The notes below the pieces were generated by a model, which saw nothing but the letters and a program-made list of their open reading frames with translations, had not been told where the DNA came from and did not search any database. Source: Azonexus sp. (GTDB lineage Bacteria; Pseudomonadota; Gammaproteobacteria; Burkholderiales; Rhodocyclaceae). From it: a DNA stretch of 64,000 bases. Made by a program: the position numbers and the translations under genes. This document shows, piece after piece, positions 48,625-57,372 of the stretch; the first letter of the stretch is position 1, and each line of letters opens with the position of its first letter. The DNA is taken from contig JAIRKE010000012.1 in NCBI GenBank assembly GCA_031260295.1, positions 50,728 to 114,727 on the forward strand, read 5' to 3'.

Positions 48625-49382
48625 TGCTCGCCAAGCGCATCATTCCTTGTCTCGATGTAACCGCCGGCCGCGTCGTCAAGGGCACCAATTTCGTCGATTT
48701 GCGCGATGCTGGCGATCCGATCGAGATTGCCCGCCGCTACGACGAGCAGGGCGCCGATGAAGTGACTTTCCTCGACATCACGGCCTCGTCCGATCAGCGC
48801 GACATCATTCTGCACATTGTCGAAGCCTGCGCCGAGCAGGTTTTCATTCCGCTGACCGTCGGCGGTGGCGTGCGCAAGGTCGAGGACGTGCGCCGCTTGC
48901 TCAATGCCGGCGCCGACAAGGTGTCGATCAATACTGCCGCGGTGCAGAATCCGGACTTGGTGTTCGACGCCTCCAGCAAGGTCGGTGCGCAGTGCATTGT
49001 CGTTGCCATCGACGCCAAGCAGGTCGGGCCAGGCGAGTGGCACGTGTTTACGCACGGTGGCCGCAACGATACCGGGCTGGACGCTATCGCCTGGGCGAAG
49101 CAGGTCGAGGCGCTGGGCGCCGGCGAAATCCTGCTGACCAGCATGGACCGTGACGGGACCAAAAATGGTTTTGACCTGGCGCTGACGCGCAGTGTTTCCG
49201 ACGCAGTGCGGATTCCGGTGATCGCCTCGGGCGGCGTCGGCAATCTGCAACACTTGGCCGACGGCGTGACCGAGGGTCGGGCCGATGCGGTACTGGCTGC
49301 CTCCATTTTCCATTTCGGCGAGTACACGGTGCGTCAGGCCAAGGAGTATATGGCCGCGCGCGGTATCGAAGTGCGCCTGTAA
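48624..49382 (+). CDS. hisF: Imidazole glycerol phosphate synthase cyclase subunit HisF
   Basis: A 252-residue TIM barrel that forms imidazole glycerol phosphate and AICAR with ammonia from His[23 protein letters not shown] has the catalytic Asp, with [33 protein letters not shown] and the second Asp in [14 protein letters not shown]. The frame is open upstream inside hisA, but the start is fixed by the family opening and the one-base overlap. Confidence 0.97.
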   Translation: MLAKRIIPCLDVTAGRVVKGTNFVDLRDAGDPIEIARRYDEQGADEVTFLDITASSDQRDIILHIVEACAEQVFIPLTVGGGVRKVEDVRRLLNAGADKVSINTAAVQNPDLVFDASSKVGAQCIVVAIDAKQVGPGEWHVFTHGGRNDTGLDAIAWAKQVEALGAGEILLTSMDRDGTKNGFDLALTRSVSDAVRIPVIASGGVGNLQHLADGVTEGRADAVLAASIFHFGEYTVRQAKEYMAARGIEVRL

Positions 49383-49783
49383 TGGCCGATCTCGACCATT
49401 CACTGTCCTGGCTGGAAGCGCTCAAGTGGGACGTCGACGGCATGATCCCGGCCATCGCCCAGGACGCCGGCGGCCGGGTGGTGATGTTTGCCTATATGAA
49501 CCGCGAGTCGCTGCAAGAAACGGTACGCTGCGGCTACGCGGTATACTGGTCGCGTTCCCGCCGGCGTCTATGGCGTAAGGGTGAGGAATCGGGGCACGTG
49601 CAGAAAGTGCTGTCGATCCGCACCGATTGCGATGGCGACGTACTGTTGCTGGCGATCGAACAGGTCGGCGGCATCGCCTGTCACACTGGACGGGAAAGCT
49701 GCTTTTTCAATGAGTTGCGGGGAGAATATTGGGTTCCCAGCGATCCGGTATTGAAAAACCCTGAGGAAATCTACGCAAAATGA
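49382..49783 (+). CDS. hisI: Phosphoribosyl-AMP cyclohydrolase HisI
   Basis: A 133-residue zinc metalloenzyme opening the adenine ring of PR-AMP. Metal-binding Cys and Asp residues are in RTDCDGD and [43 protein letters not shown] are standard. Monofunctional: hisE is a separate overlapping gene. The start overlaps the hisF stop (TAATG). Confidence 0.97.
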   Translation: MADLDHSLSWLEALKWDVDGMIPAIAQDAGGRVVMFAYMNRESLQETVRCGYAVYWSRSRRRLWRKGEESGHVQKVLSIRTDCDGDVLLLAIEQVGGIACHTGRESCFFNELRGEYWVPSDPVLKNPEEIYAK

Positions 49784-50106
49784 GCACGCACGACATCCTG
49801 CACCGCCTTTCCGACACCCTGGCTTCGCGCCGTCACGCCGATCCGGAGAAATCTTATACCGCCAAGCTGTTTTCCGAGGGACCGGATTCGATCCTGAAGA
49901 AAATTGGTGAGGAATGTGCCGAATTGATCATGGCCGGCAAGGAAGGCAAACGTCTGAAAGTGGTCTGGGAGTCGACCGACGTCATCTATCACGTGCTGGT
50001 CCTGCTCGCTTTCTATGGTCTGGGCATCGAGGATGTATCGCAGGAGATGCGGCGGCGCGAGGGGATTTCCGGGATCGACGAAAAGGCGGCGCGGGGCAAC
50101 AAGTGA
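49780..50106 (+). CDS. hisE: Phosphoribosyl-ATP pyrophosphatase HisE
   Basis: A 108-residue MazG-like helical pyrophosphohydrolase with [30 protein letters not shown], carrying the EExxE-type metal site, and [13 protein letters not shown]. It hydrolyses PR-ATP, the second step of the pathway. It overlaps hisI and the HIT gene by four bases each. Confidence 0.96.
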   Translation: MSTHDILHRLSDTLASRRHADPEKSYTAKLFSEGPDSILKKIGEECAELIMAGKEGKRLKVVWESTDVIYHVLVLLAFYGLGIEDVSQEMRRREGISGIDEKAARGNK

Positions 50107-50453
50107 GCGACTGCCTGTTCTGCCGCATCGCCGCCGGCACCATCCCGAGCCAGAAGGTTTACGAGGATGAGGAGATGCTGGCTTTTCGCGACATTTCTCC
50201 AGCACGTCCGGTGCACGTCCTGCTGATTCCCAAGAAGCACATCGCCTCGCTGATCTCGGCGACGCCCGAAGACGCGCCGTTGCTCGGTCGCATGCTCGTC
50301 CGCGCCAACGCCATCGCGGTTGCCGAGGGCAGCTCCGAAGGCTTCCGGGTCATCATCAACAACGGCCGGGTGGGGCAGCAGGAAGTGCCGCATCTGCACA
50401 TTCACGTCGTCGGCGGACCGGACCCGGTCGGCCCCATGCTCAAGCGCATCTAG
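50103..50453 (+). CDS. hinT: HIT-family nucleotide hydrolase (HinT)
   Basis: A 116-residue histidine-triad protein: [21 protein letters not shown] at the start and the triad HLHIHVVGG near the end. HinT proteins hydrolyse adenosine phosphoramidates and acyl-AMPs. GTG at 50103 overlaps hisE (GTGA). Its position between hisE and tatA is conserved in betaproteobacteria. Confidence 0.95.
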   Translation: MSDCLFCRIAAGTIPSQKVYEDEEMLAFRDISPARPVHVLLIPKKHIASLISATPEDAPLLGRMLVRANAIAVAEGSSEGFRVIINNGRVGQQEVPHLHIHVVGGPDPVGPMLKRI

Positions 50454-50462
50454 GAGGCAACC

Positions 50463-50699
50463 ATGGGCAGCTTTTCCATTTGGCACTGGCTGATTGTTCT
50501 GGTCATCGTCATGCTCGTTTTCGGTACCAAGAAACTGCGCAACATCGGCCAAGATCTCGGCGGCGCCGTCAAGGGCTTCAAGGATGGCATGAAAGAAGCG
50601 AATGTCGACGCCGATCCCAAGTCGGCCGAGACCCAACAAGTGCCTCCCAAGGTCGGCGAAACCATTGATGTCGAGGTCAAGGATAAGACCACGAGCTAG
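50463..50699 (+). CDS. tatA: Twin-arginine translocase subunit TatA
   Basis: A 78-residue protein: a short membrane helix ([21 protein letters not shown], with the FGTKKLR hinge), an amphipathic helix [15 protein letters not shown] and a charged tail. TatA oligomers form the passage for folded Tat substrates. AGGAGGCAACC stands before the ATG. Normally tatB follows directly, but here 618 bases intervene. Confidence 0.95.
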   Translation: MGSFSIWHWLIVLVIVMLVFGTKKLRNIGQDLGGAVKGFKDGMKEANVDADPKSAETQQVPPKVGETIDVEVKDKTTS

Positions 50700-50852
50700 C
50701 GGCTTGCCGCTGCTGATGGTTGGCGGCATTCCGGGGGCGGCGGGGAAATCGAGGCTGACCCTAATCGCTTTCTGGGATAGGTTTTGATTTGTCGATTTCT
50801 GGTGTAAAGGGCAAGTCAAAAGTAGAGTCAGTTGACTGGAAGAAGTGCGATT

Positions 50853-51131
50853 GTGAGTGAAATATCTGTTGCTCTGGTTTTGATAGTCCACTTTTTTTCG
50901 TATTCGATAGTTGCATCACGGTACAACGCAAGGTTGGATAGCGAGCAAGCAGCGGACCGGATTTCTACGTTTATTATCGGGCCGCGATCTTTGGGTAATT
51001 TGTGGAAATTTCTATTCGGATTTGGGTTTGTCAATTCTGGAGACACATTGCTGATAATTGCTAGCGTGGTGCATTTGGCTACCACGTCATGTATTGTCGG
51101 TGCCATTATTTTTTCACTATTCTGGATTTGA
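50853..51131 (+). CDS. Small membrane protein of unknown function inserted between tatA and tatB
   Basis: A 92-residue protein from the GTG at 50853, which is preceded by GGAAGAAG; a TTG at 50832 would add seven residues. Two to three hydrophobic segments: ISVALVLIVHFFSYSIVA, a middle LWKFLFGFGFV, and LLIIASVVHLATTSCIVGA running into IIFSLFWI at the C-terminus. No family is recognised. The gene and its surroundings are clearly AT-richer than tatA and tatB, and a dispersed repeat with terminal inverted repeats follows at 51159. Probably a recent insertion; it may be co-transcribed with tat but shows no relation to Tat components. Confidence 0.6.
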   Translation: MSEISVALVLIVHFFSYSIVASRYNARLDSEQAADRISTFIIGPRSLGNLWKFLFGFGFVNSGDTLLIIASVVHLATTSCIVGAIIFSLFWI

Positions 51132-51158
51132 AGCATCTGCCGCTCGGTCGACAGCCCG

Positions 51159-51225
51159 CGTAGGTTGGGCTGAGCGTAGCGATGCCCAACGTTGGGGTTC
51201 GCCTGCGGCTCACCGCCAACCTACG
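51159..51225. repeat. Dispersed repeat with 10-bp terminal inverted repeats
   Basis: CGTAGGTTGG (51159-51168) and CCAACCTACG (51216-51225) are perfect inverted ends of a 67-base element. Its left part, GTAGGTTGGGCTGAGCGTAGCG, belongs to the same family as the repeats at 5724, 6816 and 8557. A 50-base inner part contains a second GCCCAAC/GTTGGGG inverted match. Confidence 0.75.
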
Positions 51226-51317
51226 AAACGCAGATCACAAAGCAGTACGCAGTTAAACCAAAATATGCTCTAGCTGTTGCATCCCGAACAACTGCAAGTA
51301 TTCAATGACTGACAACC

Positions 51318-51683
51318 ATGTTTGACATCGGCTTTTCCGAATTGATGGTGATCGGCATCGTCGCCCTGATCGTGATCGGGCCCGAGCGCTTGCCGCGGGT
51401 CGCCCGTACCGTCGGCCATCTGCTCGGCCGGGCCCAGCGCTACGTCAATGACGTCAAGGCCGACATCAACCGCGAGATACAACTCGACGAATTGAAGAAA
51501 TTGCAGTCGGAGATTGCCGATTCGGCCAGGGGGATCGAGGATTCGGTGCGCAAGGAACTCGATGTCGCCCGCAGCGCCGTCGAGGCGCCGCTCAAAGAAA
51601 CCATCGGCGAGGTCGAGGCGCTCGGCCAATCGGCTCCCGTTGCTCCGGCTGCGGCCGATGATCCGGACAAGCCCAGCGCATGA
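51318..51683 (+). CDS. tatB: Twin-arginine translocase subunit TatB
   Basis: A 121-residue TatB: MFDIGFSELMVIGIVALIVIGPERLP is the diagnostic membrane helix and Pro-containing hinge, followed by an amphipathic helix and a coiled, charged tail. With TatC it forms the receptor for twin-arginine signal peptides. The stop overlaps tatC by four bases. Confidence 0.95.
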   Translation: MFDIGFSELMVIGIVALIVIGPERLPRVARTVGHLLGRAQRYVNDVKADINREIQLDELKKLQSEIADSARGIEDSVRKELDVARSAVEAPLKETIGEVEALGQSAPVAPAAADDPDKPSA

Positions 51684-52459
51684 GCGATCCCCAGGCGAGT
51701 TCCGCCTCCGAAGAGTCCTTCATTTCCCATCTTGTCGAGTTGCGCGACCGCCTGTTGCGCAGCTTGATCGCCGTCGGCGTGGTGTTCGGCGTGCTGTGCA
51801 TCTATCCCGGTCCGGGCCAGATTTACGACTTTCTCGCCGCACCGCTGACCGCGGCCTTGCCCGAAGGCACCAAGATGGTCGCCATCGGCGTCATCACGCC
51901 GTTCATGGTGCCGCTCAAGGTGACGGCCATGGTGGCTTTCCTGGTGGCGCTGCCGTTCATCCTTTACCAAGCCTGGGCCTTCGTTGCCCCCGGCCTGTAT
52001 GCCCACGAGCGGCGTCTCGGCCTGCCGCTGATCATTTCCAGCACCCTGCTGTTCCTGCTCGGCATGGCCTTCTGCTACTACTTTGTCTTCGGCCAGGTGT
52101 TCAGTTTCATCACCAGTTTCGCGCCGAAGAGCATCACGCCGGCGCCGGATATCGAAGCCTACCTGTCCTTCGTGATGACCATGTTCATCGCCTTCGGGCT
52201 GGCTTTCGAGGTGCCGGTCGCCTTGGTTGTCCTGGTCAAGCTCGGCGTCGTCGATGTCGCCAAGCTCAAGGAATGGCGTCCCTATTTCATCGTCGGCGCT
52301 TTCGTCGTCGCCGCCATCGTCACGCCGCCGGATGTCGTCTCGCAATTGGCGCTGGCGATCCCCATGTGCCTGCTGTACGAAATCGGTATCCTTGCCGCTC
52401 GATTCGTGTCGCCGCGGGTCAAGGGAGAGGGCGGGGAGCAGTCCTCCAGCAGTTCATAA
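51680..52459 (+). CDS. tatC: Twin-arginine translocase subunit TatC
   Basis: A 259-residue protein with six membrane helices. Conserved features: SFISHLVELRDRLLRSLIAV at the cytoplasmic N-terminus, EGTKMVAIGVITPFMVPLKVTAMVAFLVALPFILYQAWAFVAPGLYAHERR and FGLAFEVPVALVVLVKLGVV. It binds Tat signal peptides. The C-terminal serine tail is short. It converges with the HtrA gene, 51 bases away. Confidence 0.96.
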   Translation: MSDPQASSASEESFISHLVELRDRLLRSLIAVGVVFGVLCIYPGPGQIYDFLAAPLTAALPEGTKMVAIGVITPFMVPLKVTAMVAFLVALPFILYQAWAFVAPGLYAHERRLGLPLIISSTLLFLLGMAFCYYFVFGQVFSFITSFAPKSITPAPDIEAYLSFVMTMFIAFGLAFEVPVALVVLVKLGVVDVAKLKEWRPYFIVGAFVVAAIVTPPDVVSQLALAIPMCLLYEIGILAARFVSPRVKGEGGEQSSSSS

Positions 52460-52510
52460 GGCCGGTTTATCCGATGCTAGCCGGCATCGTCCTGTGCGCG
52501 GGGATTCTGG

Positions 52511-53668
52511 CTATTCTTTTTCCTGGCGGAAAGTTGGCCGCTTGCCGATCCGTACTTCAACCTCGGAGATGTTGCGGTCGCGGCGGAGCCGCAGGCTGGC
52601 CTTGTCGTCGGGACGCAAGGCGGCGATCTGGTCGATCATCGCTTGCGGATCGCGAACCGGCTTGCCGTTGACCGCCAGCAGCACATCGCCGGGGCGGATG
52701 CCGGCGGTGGCGGCCGGGCCGCCGTGCATGACGCCGGCGATCAGGGCGCCGTCGGTATCGGGCAGGCCGAAGGATTCGGCCAGTTCCGGCGAAATTTCTT
52801 GGGTCTCGACGCCGATCCAGCCACGGGTCACGGAACCGTGCTCGATGATCTGTTCCATGATGCTGCGGGCGCTGGAGACTGGGATGGCGAAGCCGATTCC
52901 CTGGTTGCCGCCGGTACGCGAATAGATCGCGGTATTGATGCCGACCAGGTTGCCCCTGACGTCGACCAGCGCGCCGCCGGAATTGCCGGGATTGATCGCG
53001 GCGTCGGTCTGGATGAAGTTTTCGAAGGTGTTGATGCCCAGGTGTGAGCGGCCCAGCGCCGAGACGATGCCCATGGTGACGGTCTGGCCGACGCCGAAGG
53101 GATTGCCGATGGCCAGCACGACGTCGCCGACGCGCACCTGCTCGTCCTGGTCAAAGGTGATGGTCGGCAGTTTGTCGGCCTTGATTTGCAGCACCGCCAA
53201 GTCGGACTCGGGGTCGCTGCCGATGATGCGGGCCTTGTGCGAGGAACCGTCGTTGAGCGAAACCTGGATGTCGTCGGCGGCCTCGATGACGTGGTAATTG
53301 GTCAGGATGTAGCCGTTGGGGCTGACAATGACGCCGGAGCCGAGCCCGGCGGCGTTGCGCTGTGCCGGGCCGTCAGGGCGCTCGCCGAAGAAATGGCGGA
53401 AAATCGGGTCGTCGAGCAGCGGATGGCGCTGCTGGCTTATCGTCTGGGTGGTATAGATATGCACCACCGACGGCAGGGCGGCACGCGCCGCGTCGCGGTA
53501 GGAGCCCGGCATCGGCGCTTCGCCGTCGGCGCTGTACGGTGCTTTCTGCAGGGCGACGACGGTCGTCGGGCGCTGGTCCAGCCATTCCGGTTTCAGCGTG
53601 CCGACCACGAACAGGATGGCCACCGCAATGGTTACCGTTTGTGCAAAAATCAACCACAACCTGTGCAT
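52511..53668 (-). CDS. HtrA-family serine protease, membrane-anchored, one PDZ domain
   Basis: A 385-residue periplasmic protease of the DegS/AlgW/MucD group. An N-terminal anchor helix ([20 protein letters not shown]), trypsin-like domain with His in [16 protein letters not shown], Asp in [12 protein letters not shown] and Ser in [15 protein letters not shown], then a single PDZ domain ([23 protein letters not shown]). Anchor plus one PDZ suggests a DegS-like site-1 protease for envelope stress signalling, but a general quality-control role is equally possible. Divergent from Nif3 with 15 bases between start codons. Confidence 0.93.
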   Translation of the reverse strand: MHRLWLIFAQTVTIAVAILFVVGTLKPEWLDQRPTTVVALQKAPYSADGEAPMPGSYRDAARAALPSVVHIYTTQTISQQRHPLLDDPIFRHFFGERPDGPAQRNAAGLGSGVIVSPNGYILTNYHVIEAADDIQVSLNDGSSHKARIIGSDPESDLAVLQIKADKLPTITFDQDEQVRVGDVVLAIGNPFGVGQTVTMGIVSALGRSHLGINTFENFIQTDAAINPGNSGGALVDVRGNLVGINTAIYSRTGGNQGIGFAIPVSSARSIMEQIIEHGSVTRGWIGVETQEISPELAESFGLPDTDGALIAGVMHGGPAATAGIRPGDVLLAVNGKPVRDPQAMIDQIAALRPDDKASLRLRRDRNISEVEVRIGKRPTFRQEKE

Positions 53669-53683
53669 GGGAAGACCGTATCA

Positions 53684-54430
53684 ATGAAATGCGACGCTTT
53701 GCTGAATTATCTGGACGGGTTGCTGGAGCCCGCGAAGTTCCACGATTATTGCCCAAACGGTTTGCAAGTGGAAGGACGCGGCGAGCTTCGCCGCGTCGTC
53801 GCCGGCGTTACCGCCAGCCAGGCCTTGCTTGATGCTGCGGTGGCCCGCGATGCCGATGCGATCCTGGTTCATCACGGTTATTTCTGGAAGGGCGAGGATG
53901 GCCGCGTCACCGGCATCCGCAGGCAGCGGCTGGGCACGCTGCTGCGCCATGACATCAATCTCTTGGCCTACCATCTGCCGCTCGACGCGCACCCGACACT
54001 GGGCAATAACGCACAACTGGCCGTGGCCCTCGACTGGTGGCCGGAGGGTCGTTTTGGCGAGCAGGACATGGGTTGGCTGGGCAGCGCTGACGCCGGCGAC
54101 AAGCTGGCCGGATTGAGCGCCCGGGTCGCCCGGCAACTGGGCCGGCAGCCGCTGGTCATCGGCGACCCGGAGCGCCCGATCCGGCGCGTCGCCTGGTGCT
54201 CCGGCGGGGCGCAGGGCTATTTCGAGCAGGCCATCGCGCTCGGGGTCGATGTCTATTTGTCCGGCGAAATTTCCGAGCAGACCGTCCATCTCGCCCGGGA
54301 AAGCGGCGTCGCCTACGTCGCGGCCGGCCACCATGCCACCGAGCGCGGCGGCATCCGGGCGCTGGCCCGACACTTGGGCGAAAACTGCGATCTGATTTGC
54401 GAATTCGTCGACGTCGACAATCCAGTTTAG
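53684..54430 (+). CDS. Nif3-like dinuclear metal center protein (YbgI family)
   Basis: A 248-residue Nif3/YbgI homologue with the metal ligands visible in [23 protein letters not shown] and [14 protein letters not shown]. The family is sometimes linked to GTP cyclohydrolase-like or cofactor roles, but no reaction is established. In most relatives the ubiquinol:cytochrome c reductase genes petABC follow; here paaK begins on the other strand without a single base between the two stop codons. Confidence 0.93.
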   Translation: MKCDALLNYLDGLLEPAKFHDYCPNGLQVEGRGELRRVVAGVTASQALLDAAVARDADAILVHHGYFWKGEDGRVTGIRRQRLGTLLRHDINLLAYHLPLDAHPTLGNNAQLAVALDWWPEGRFGEQDMGWLGSADAGDKLAGLSARVARQLGRQPLVIGDPERPIRRVAWCSGGAQGYFEQAIALGVDVYLSGEISEQTVHLARESGVAYVAAGHHATERGGIRALARHLGENCDLICEFVDVDNPV

Positions 54431-55726
54431 CTATAGCGCCCGCTTGTCGATGACGCGCAGGGCCTTGCCGAGCGAGCGCTCGACGCTGCCGAGCTCGACC
54501 ACTTCGATGCGGGCGGAAATGCCGATGTAGGACTTGATGTGGTGCTTCAGGTCGTGGGCCACGAATTCCTTTTCCGGGCCGCTGGTGAACTGGAACTCCG
54601 GCTTCATTTCGACCTTGATCTTGAGCGAGTCGAGATGGCCGTCGCGGCTCAGTTCGATGACGTAATGTGGCGCCAGGCGCGGTTGCTTGAGGATCAGTTC
54701 CTCGATTTGCGACGGGAAGACGTTGACGCCACGGATGATCAGCATGTCGTCGGAACGCCCGGTGATCTTGCCGATGCGCCGCATCGAGCGGGCGGAGGGC
54801 GGCAGCAGCGCGGTCAGGTCGCGGGTGCGGTAGCGGACGACCGGCATCGCTTCCTTGGTCAGCGAGGTAAACACCAGTTCTCCCTTGCTGCCTTCGGGCA
54901 GCACCTCGCCGGTCTCGGGATTGATGACCTCGGGATAGAAATGGTCTTCCCAGATCACCGGACCGTCCTTGCTCTCGACGCATTCGCTGGCGACGCCGGG
55001 GCCGATGACTTCCGACAGGCCGTAGATGTCGATGGCGTCGATGCCGAAGGTGTTCTCGATCTCGCCGCGCATGGCGTCGGTCCACGGTTCGGCGCCGTGG
55101 ATGCCGATGCGCAGCTTGGCGCTGCGCGGATCGATGCCCTGGCGACGGAACTCGTCGGCGATGTTGAGCATGTAGGAGGGCGTGACCATGATGATGGTCG
55201 GCTGGAAGTCGCAGATCAGTTGCACCTGTTTCTCGGTCTGCCCGCCGGACATCGGGACCACCGTGCAGCCGAGTCGCTCGGCGCCGTAGTGGGCGCCCAG
55301 GCCGCCGGTGAACAGGCCGTAGCCGTAGGCGACATGGACGATGTCGCCCTTGCGTCCGCCGGCCGCGTGGATCGAGCGGGCGATCAGGTTGGCCCAGGTG
55401 TCGATGTCCTTTTGCGTGTAGGCGACCACCGCCGGCTTGCCGGTGGTGCCGCTGGAGGCATGGAGGCGGACAACTTCCTGGCGCGGCACGGCGAACAGAC
55501 CGTAGGGGTAGTTGTCGCGCAAATCCTGCTTGGTGGAGAACGGAAAGCGGGCGAGATCGGCCAGTTCGCGGAAATCGTCCGGGCAGACGCCGGCCGTGTC
55601 GAACTTGGCCCGGTAGTGCGGAACGTTGGTGTAGACATGATTGAGCGTCCATTTGAGACGCTCTGTTTGCAGCGCGACGATCTCATCGCGGCTGGCGTTT
55701 TCGATGGCGTGCAGGCCCTTGTTCAC
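54431..55726 (-). CDS. paaK: Phenylacetate-CoA ligase PaaK
   Basis: A 431-residue adenylate-forming ligase that activates phenylacetate with ATP and CoA. P-loop SSGTTGKPAVVAYT, acyl-adenylate motif YGLSEVIGPGVASEC, the hinge region TGRSDDMLIIRGVNVFP and a C-terminal SYIGISARIEVV domain match the PaaK family. GTG start at 55726 follows GGAGG at nine bases. It stands alone, away from other paa genes, which suits anaerobic aromatic metabolism in denitrifiers. An FNR-like box lies upstream. Confidence 0.94.
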   Translation of the reverse strand: MNKGLHAIENASRDEIVALQTERLKWTLNHVYTNVPHYRAKFDTAGVCPDDFRELADLARFPFSTKQDLRDNYPYGLFAVPRQEVVRLHASSGTTGKPAVVAYTQKDIDTWANLIARSIHAAGGRKGDIVHVAYGYGLFTGGLGAHYGAERLGCTVVPMSGGQTEKQVQLICDFQPTIIMVTPSYMLNIADEFRRQGIDPRSAKLRIGIHGAEPWTDAMRGEIENTFGIDAIDIYGLSEVIGPGVASECVESKDGPVIWEDHFYPEVINPETGEVLPEGSKGELVFTSLTKEAMPVVRYRTRDLTALLPPSARSMRRIGKITGRSDDMLIIRGVNVFPSQIEELILKQPRLAPHYVIELSRDGHLDSLKIKVEMKPEFQFTSGPEKEFVAHDLKHHIKSYIGISARIEVVELGSVERSLGKALRVIDKRAL

Positions 55727-55778
55727 TCTGGTTTTCCTCCTGAACCTATAATTGTCATGTGCGGAGGGACGTCTTCGC

Positions 55779-55792
55779 TTGAGCCAGATCAA
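55779..55792 (-). promoter_or_regulatory. FNR/Anr-like box upstream of paaK
   Basis: On the minus strand TTGATCTGGCTCAA matches TTGAT-N4-ATCAA at nine of ten positions. Its centre is about 60 bases before the paaK start. With a GACAAT -10-like hexamer at 55756-55751, it would sit near -41.5, the usual activating position. The divergent MATE gene has its own TATAAT at 55747-55752. Inference only. Confidence 0.4.
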
Positions 55793-55835
55793 GCCTTGCC
55801 GCTTTCGCCGGGCTGCCGTGCGACAATAAGCGGCT

Positions 55836-57176
55836 ATGTTGCTGACCGCCATCCGCGGGCTGATCGCCCATGCTTTCCCGATTCTCGTTGCCCAACTGGC
55901 CTCGATCGGCATGATGGTGGTCGATACCGTGGTGCTCGGCCACGTCAGCTCGGTCGACCTGGCCGCCGTGGCCATCGGCGGCGGCATCCATGTCGCCATC
56001 GCGTTCGCGCTGGCGGGCGTGTTGCAGGCCATCGGCCCGGTGGTTGCCCAGTTGCACGGCGCCCGCCGCGATGGCGAAGTGGCCGGCGTGCTGCAACAAG
56101 GCTTCTGGCTGGCCCTGTTGCTGGCGTTGCCCGGCATGCTGTTCCTGCAATTCCCGGGCGCCGTGCTCGGCCTGTCGAGCATGGACGGCGCGGTCGAGGC
56201 CAAGGTCCGCGACTATCTGGCGCTGCTCGCTTGGGGCTTGCCGGCCTCGCTCTGCTACCGGGCTTTCTACACCTTCTGCAACGCGCTGGGCAAGCCGCGT
56301 GTGTTGATGGGCATCGGCCTCGCCGCCCTCGGCCTGCATGCCGTCCTGGCCTGGGGCCTGGCGCTGGCCGGCTGGTTCGGTACGCCGCTCGGCGTTGCCG
56401 GCTGTGCCTGGTCGAACGTGATCATCGCCTGGCTGGTCTGTTTCGCCGCCGCCGCTTATCTGGGCCTCGGTCCGCTCGGCCGCCGCTACCAGCCGTTCGC
56501 CGCCTGGCAGCGGCCGCGCTGGCGAGCCTGGCGCGAGCTGCTGCATCTTGGCGTGCCGATGGGCGTTTCCAATTTCATCGAAATCACCTCGTTTACACTG
56601 ATCGCGTTGTTCGTCGCCTCGCTCGGGGCCACCGTGGTCGCCGGCCACCGCATCGTCGCCAACCTGTCGGCCCTGGCCTACATGCTGCCGCTGGCGCTGG
56701 CCATCGCCACCATGGCCGCGGTCGGTCAGGCCATCGGCGCCCGCGACTGGGTGCTGGTGCGCGCCAATGTGCGCGCCGGCCTGCTGCTGGCGGCACTGCT
56801 GTCGACGCTGGTCGGGCTGGCCTTGTGGCTGGCCGCCGAGCCGCTCATCGCCGTCTATACCGACGATCCGGAGGTGCGCCAGGTGGCGCTCGGCCTGGTG
56901 ATCTACCTTGCCGTCTGCCAGTTCTGCGATGCCTTGCAGACCATCGCCGGCCACGTCCTGCGCGCCTGCCGCGTGACCTTCGTGCCGATGTTGGTGCAGA
57001 TGCTGTGTTTCTGGGGCGTTGGCCTGCTCGTTGGGGCCTGGCTGTGTTTTTACTGGTCGCCGCCGCTCGGTGTTGCCGGCTTCTGGCTGGCCGCCGTGTT
57101 CGGCCTGCTGCTGGCGGCGGCGCTGCTGCTGCCGCTGATGCGGCGGGCCTTGCAGGCGCTTGAATCGGCATCGTGA
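55836..57176 (+). CDS. MATE-family efflux transporter (NorM-like)
   Basis: A 446-residue membrane protein with 12 helices in two homologous halves, typical of MATE multidrug/sodium antiporters: FPILVAQLASIGMMVVDTVVLGHVSSVDLAAVAIGGGI in the first half and GVPMGVSNFIEITSFTLIALFVASLGATVVAGHRI in the second. Expels cationic drugs in exchange for sodium or protons; the substrate is unknown. A TATAAT at 55747-55752 may be its promoter. Divergent from paaK. Confidence 0.9.
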   Translation: MLLTAIRGLIAHAFPILVAQLASIGMMVVDTVVLGHVSSVDLAAVAIGGGIHVAIAFALAGVLQAIGPVVAQLHGARRDGEVAGVLQQGFWLALLLALPGMLFLQFPGAVLGLSSMDGAVEAKVRDYLALLAWGLPASLCYRAFYTFCNALGKPRVLMGIGLAALGLHAVLAWGLALAGWFGTPLGVAGCAWSNVIIAWLVCFAAAAYLGLGPLGRRYQPFAAWQRPRWRAWRELLHLGVPMGVSNFIEITSFTLIALFVASLGATVVAGHRIVANLSALAYMLPLALAIATMAAVGQAIGARDWVLVRANVRAGLLLAALLSTLVGLALWLAAEPLIAVYTDDPEVRQVALGLVIYLAVCQFCDALQTIAGHVLRACRVTFVPMLVQMLCFWGVGLLVGAWLCFYWSPPLGVAGFWLAAVFGLLLAAALLLPLMRRALQALESAS

Positions 57177-57372
57177 TGATGAATTTTGGCCGACAATGAA
57201 CGGGGTCTCAACGTCTTGGATTCCCGCTTTCGCAGGGAATGACGAAGAACTACCACTTTCGGAGTAAATGCGATTGCCCTGACGACTCTCTTTATCACGC
57301 TTGACCCGAAAGACAGTTGCTCTAAACTCCTAGGTTTCTCACATTTTTTTACCCCATCAGACGAGGAGACAA
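57177..57372 (+). promoter_or_regulatory. Intergenic region with a dispersed repeat and the CoA-transferase promoter
   Basis: TGGATTCCCGC…GGGAATGACG at 57217-57244 is a hairpin-forming copy of the repeat also found twice at 44199-44326. TTGACC (57301-57306) and TAAACT (57323-57328), 16 bases apart, are a plausible promoter for the CoA-transferase, about 38 bases from its ATG. GAGGAG lies seven bases before the ATG. Confidence 0.5.

Noticed and set aside
54539-57163. Plus-strand open frame of 874 codons across paaK and the MATE gene
   Set aside because: It runs antisense to paaK and then out of frame through the MATE gene; the second half is Arg-rich frameshifted sequence.
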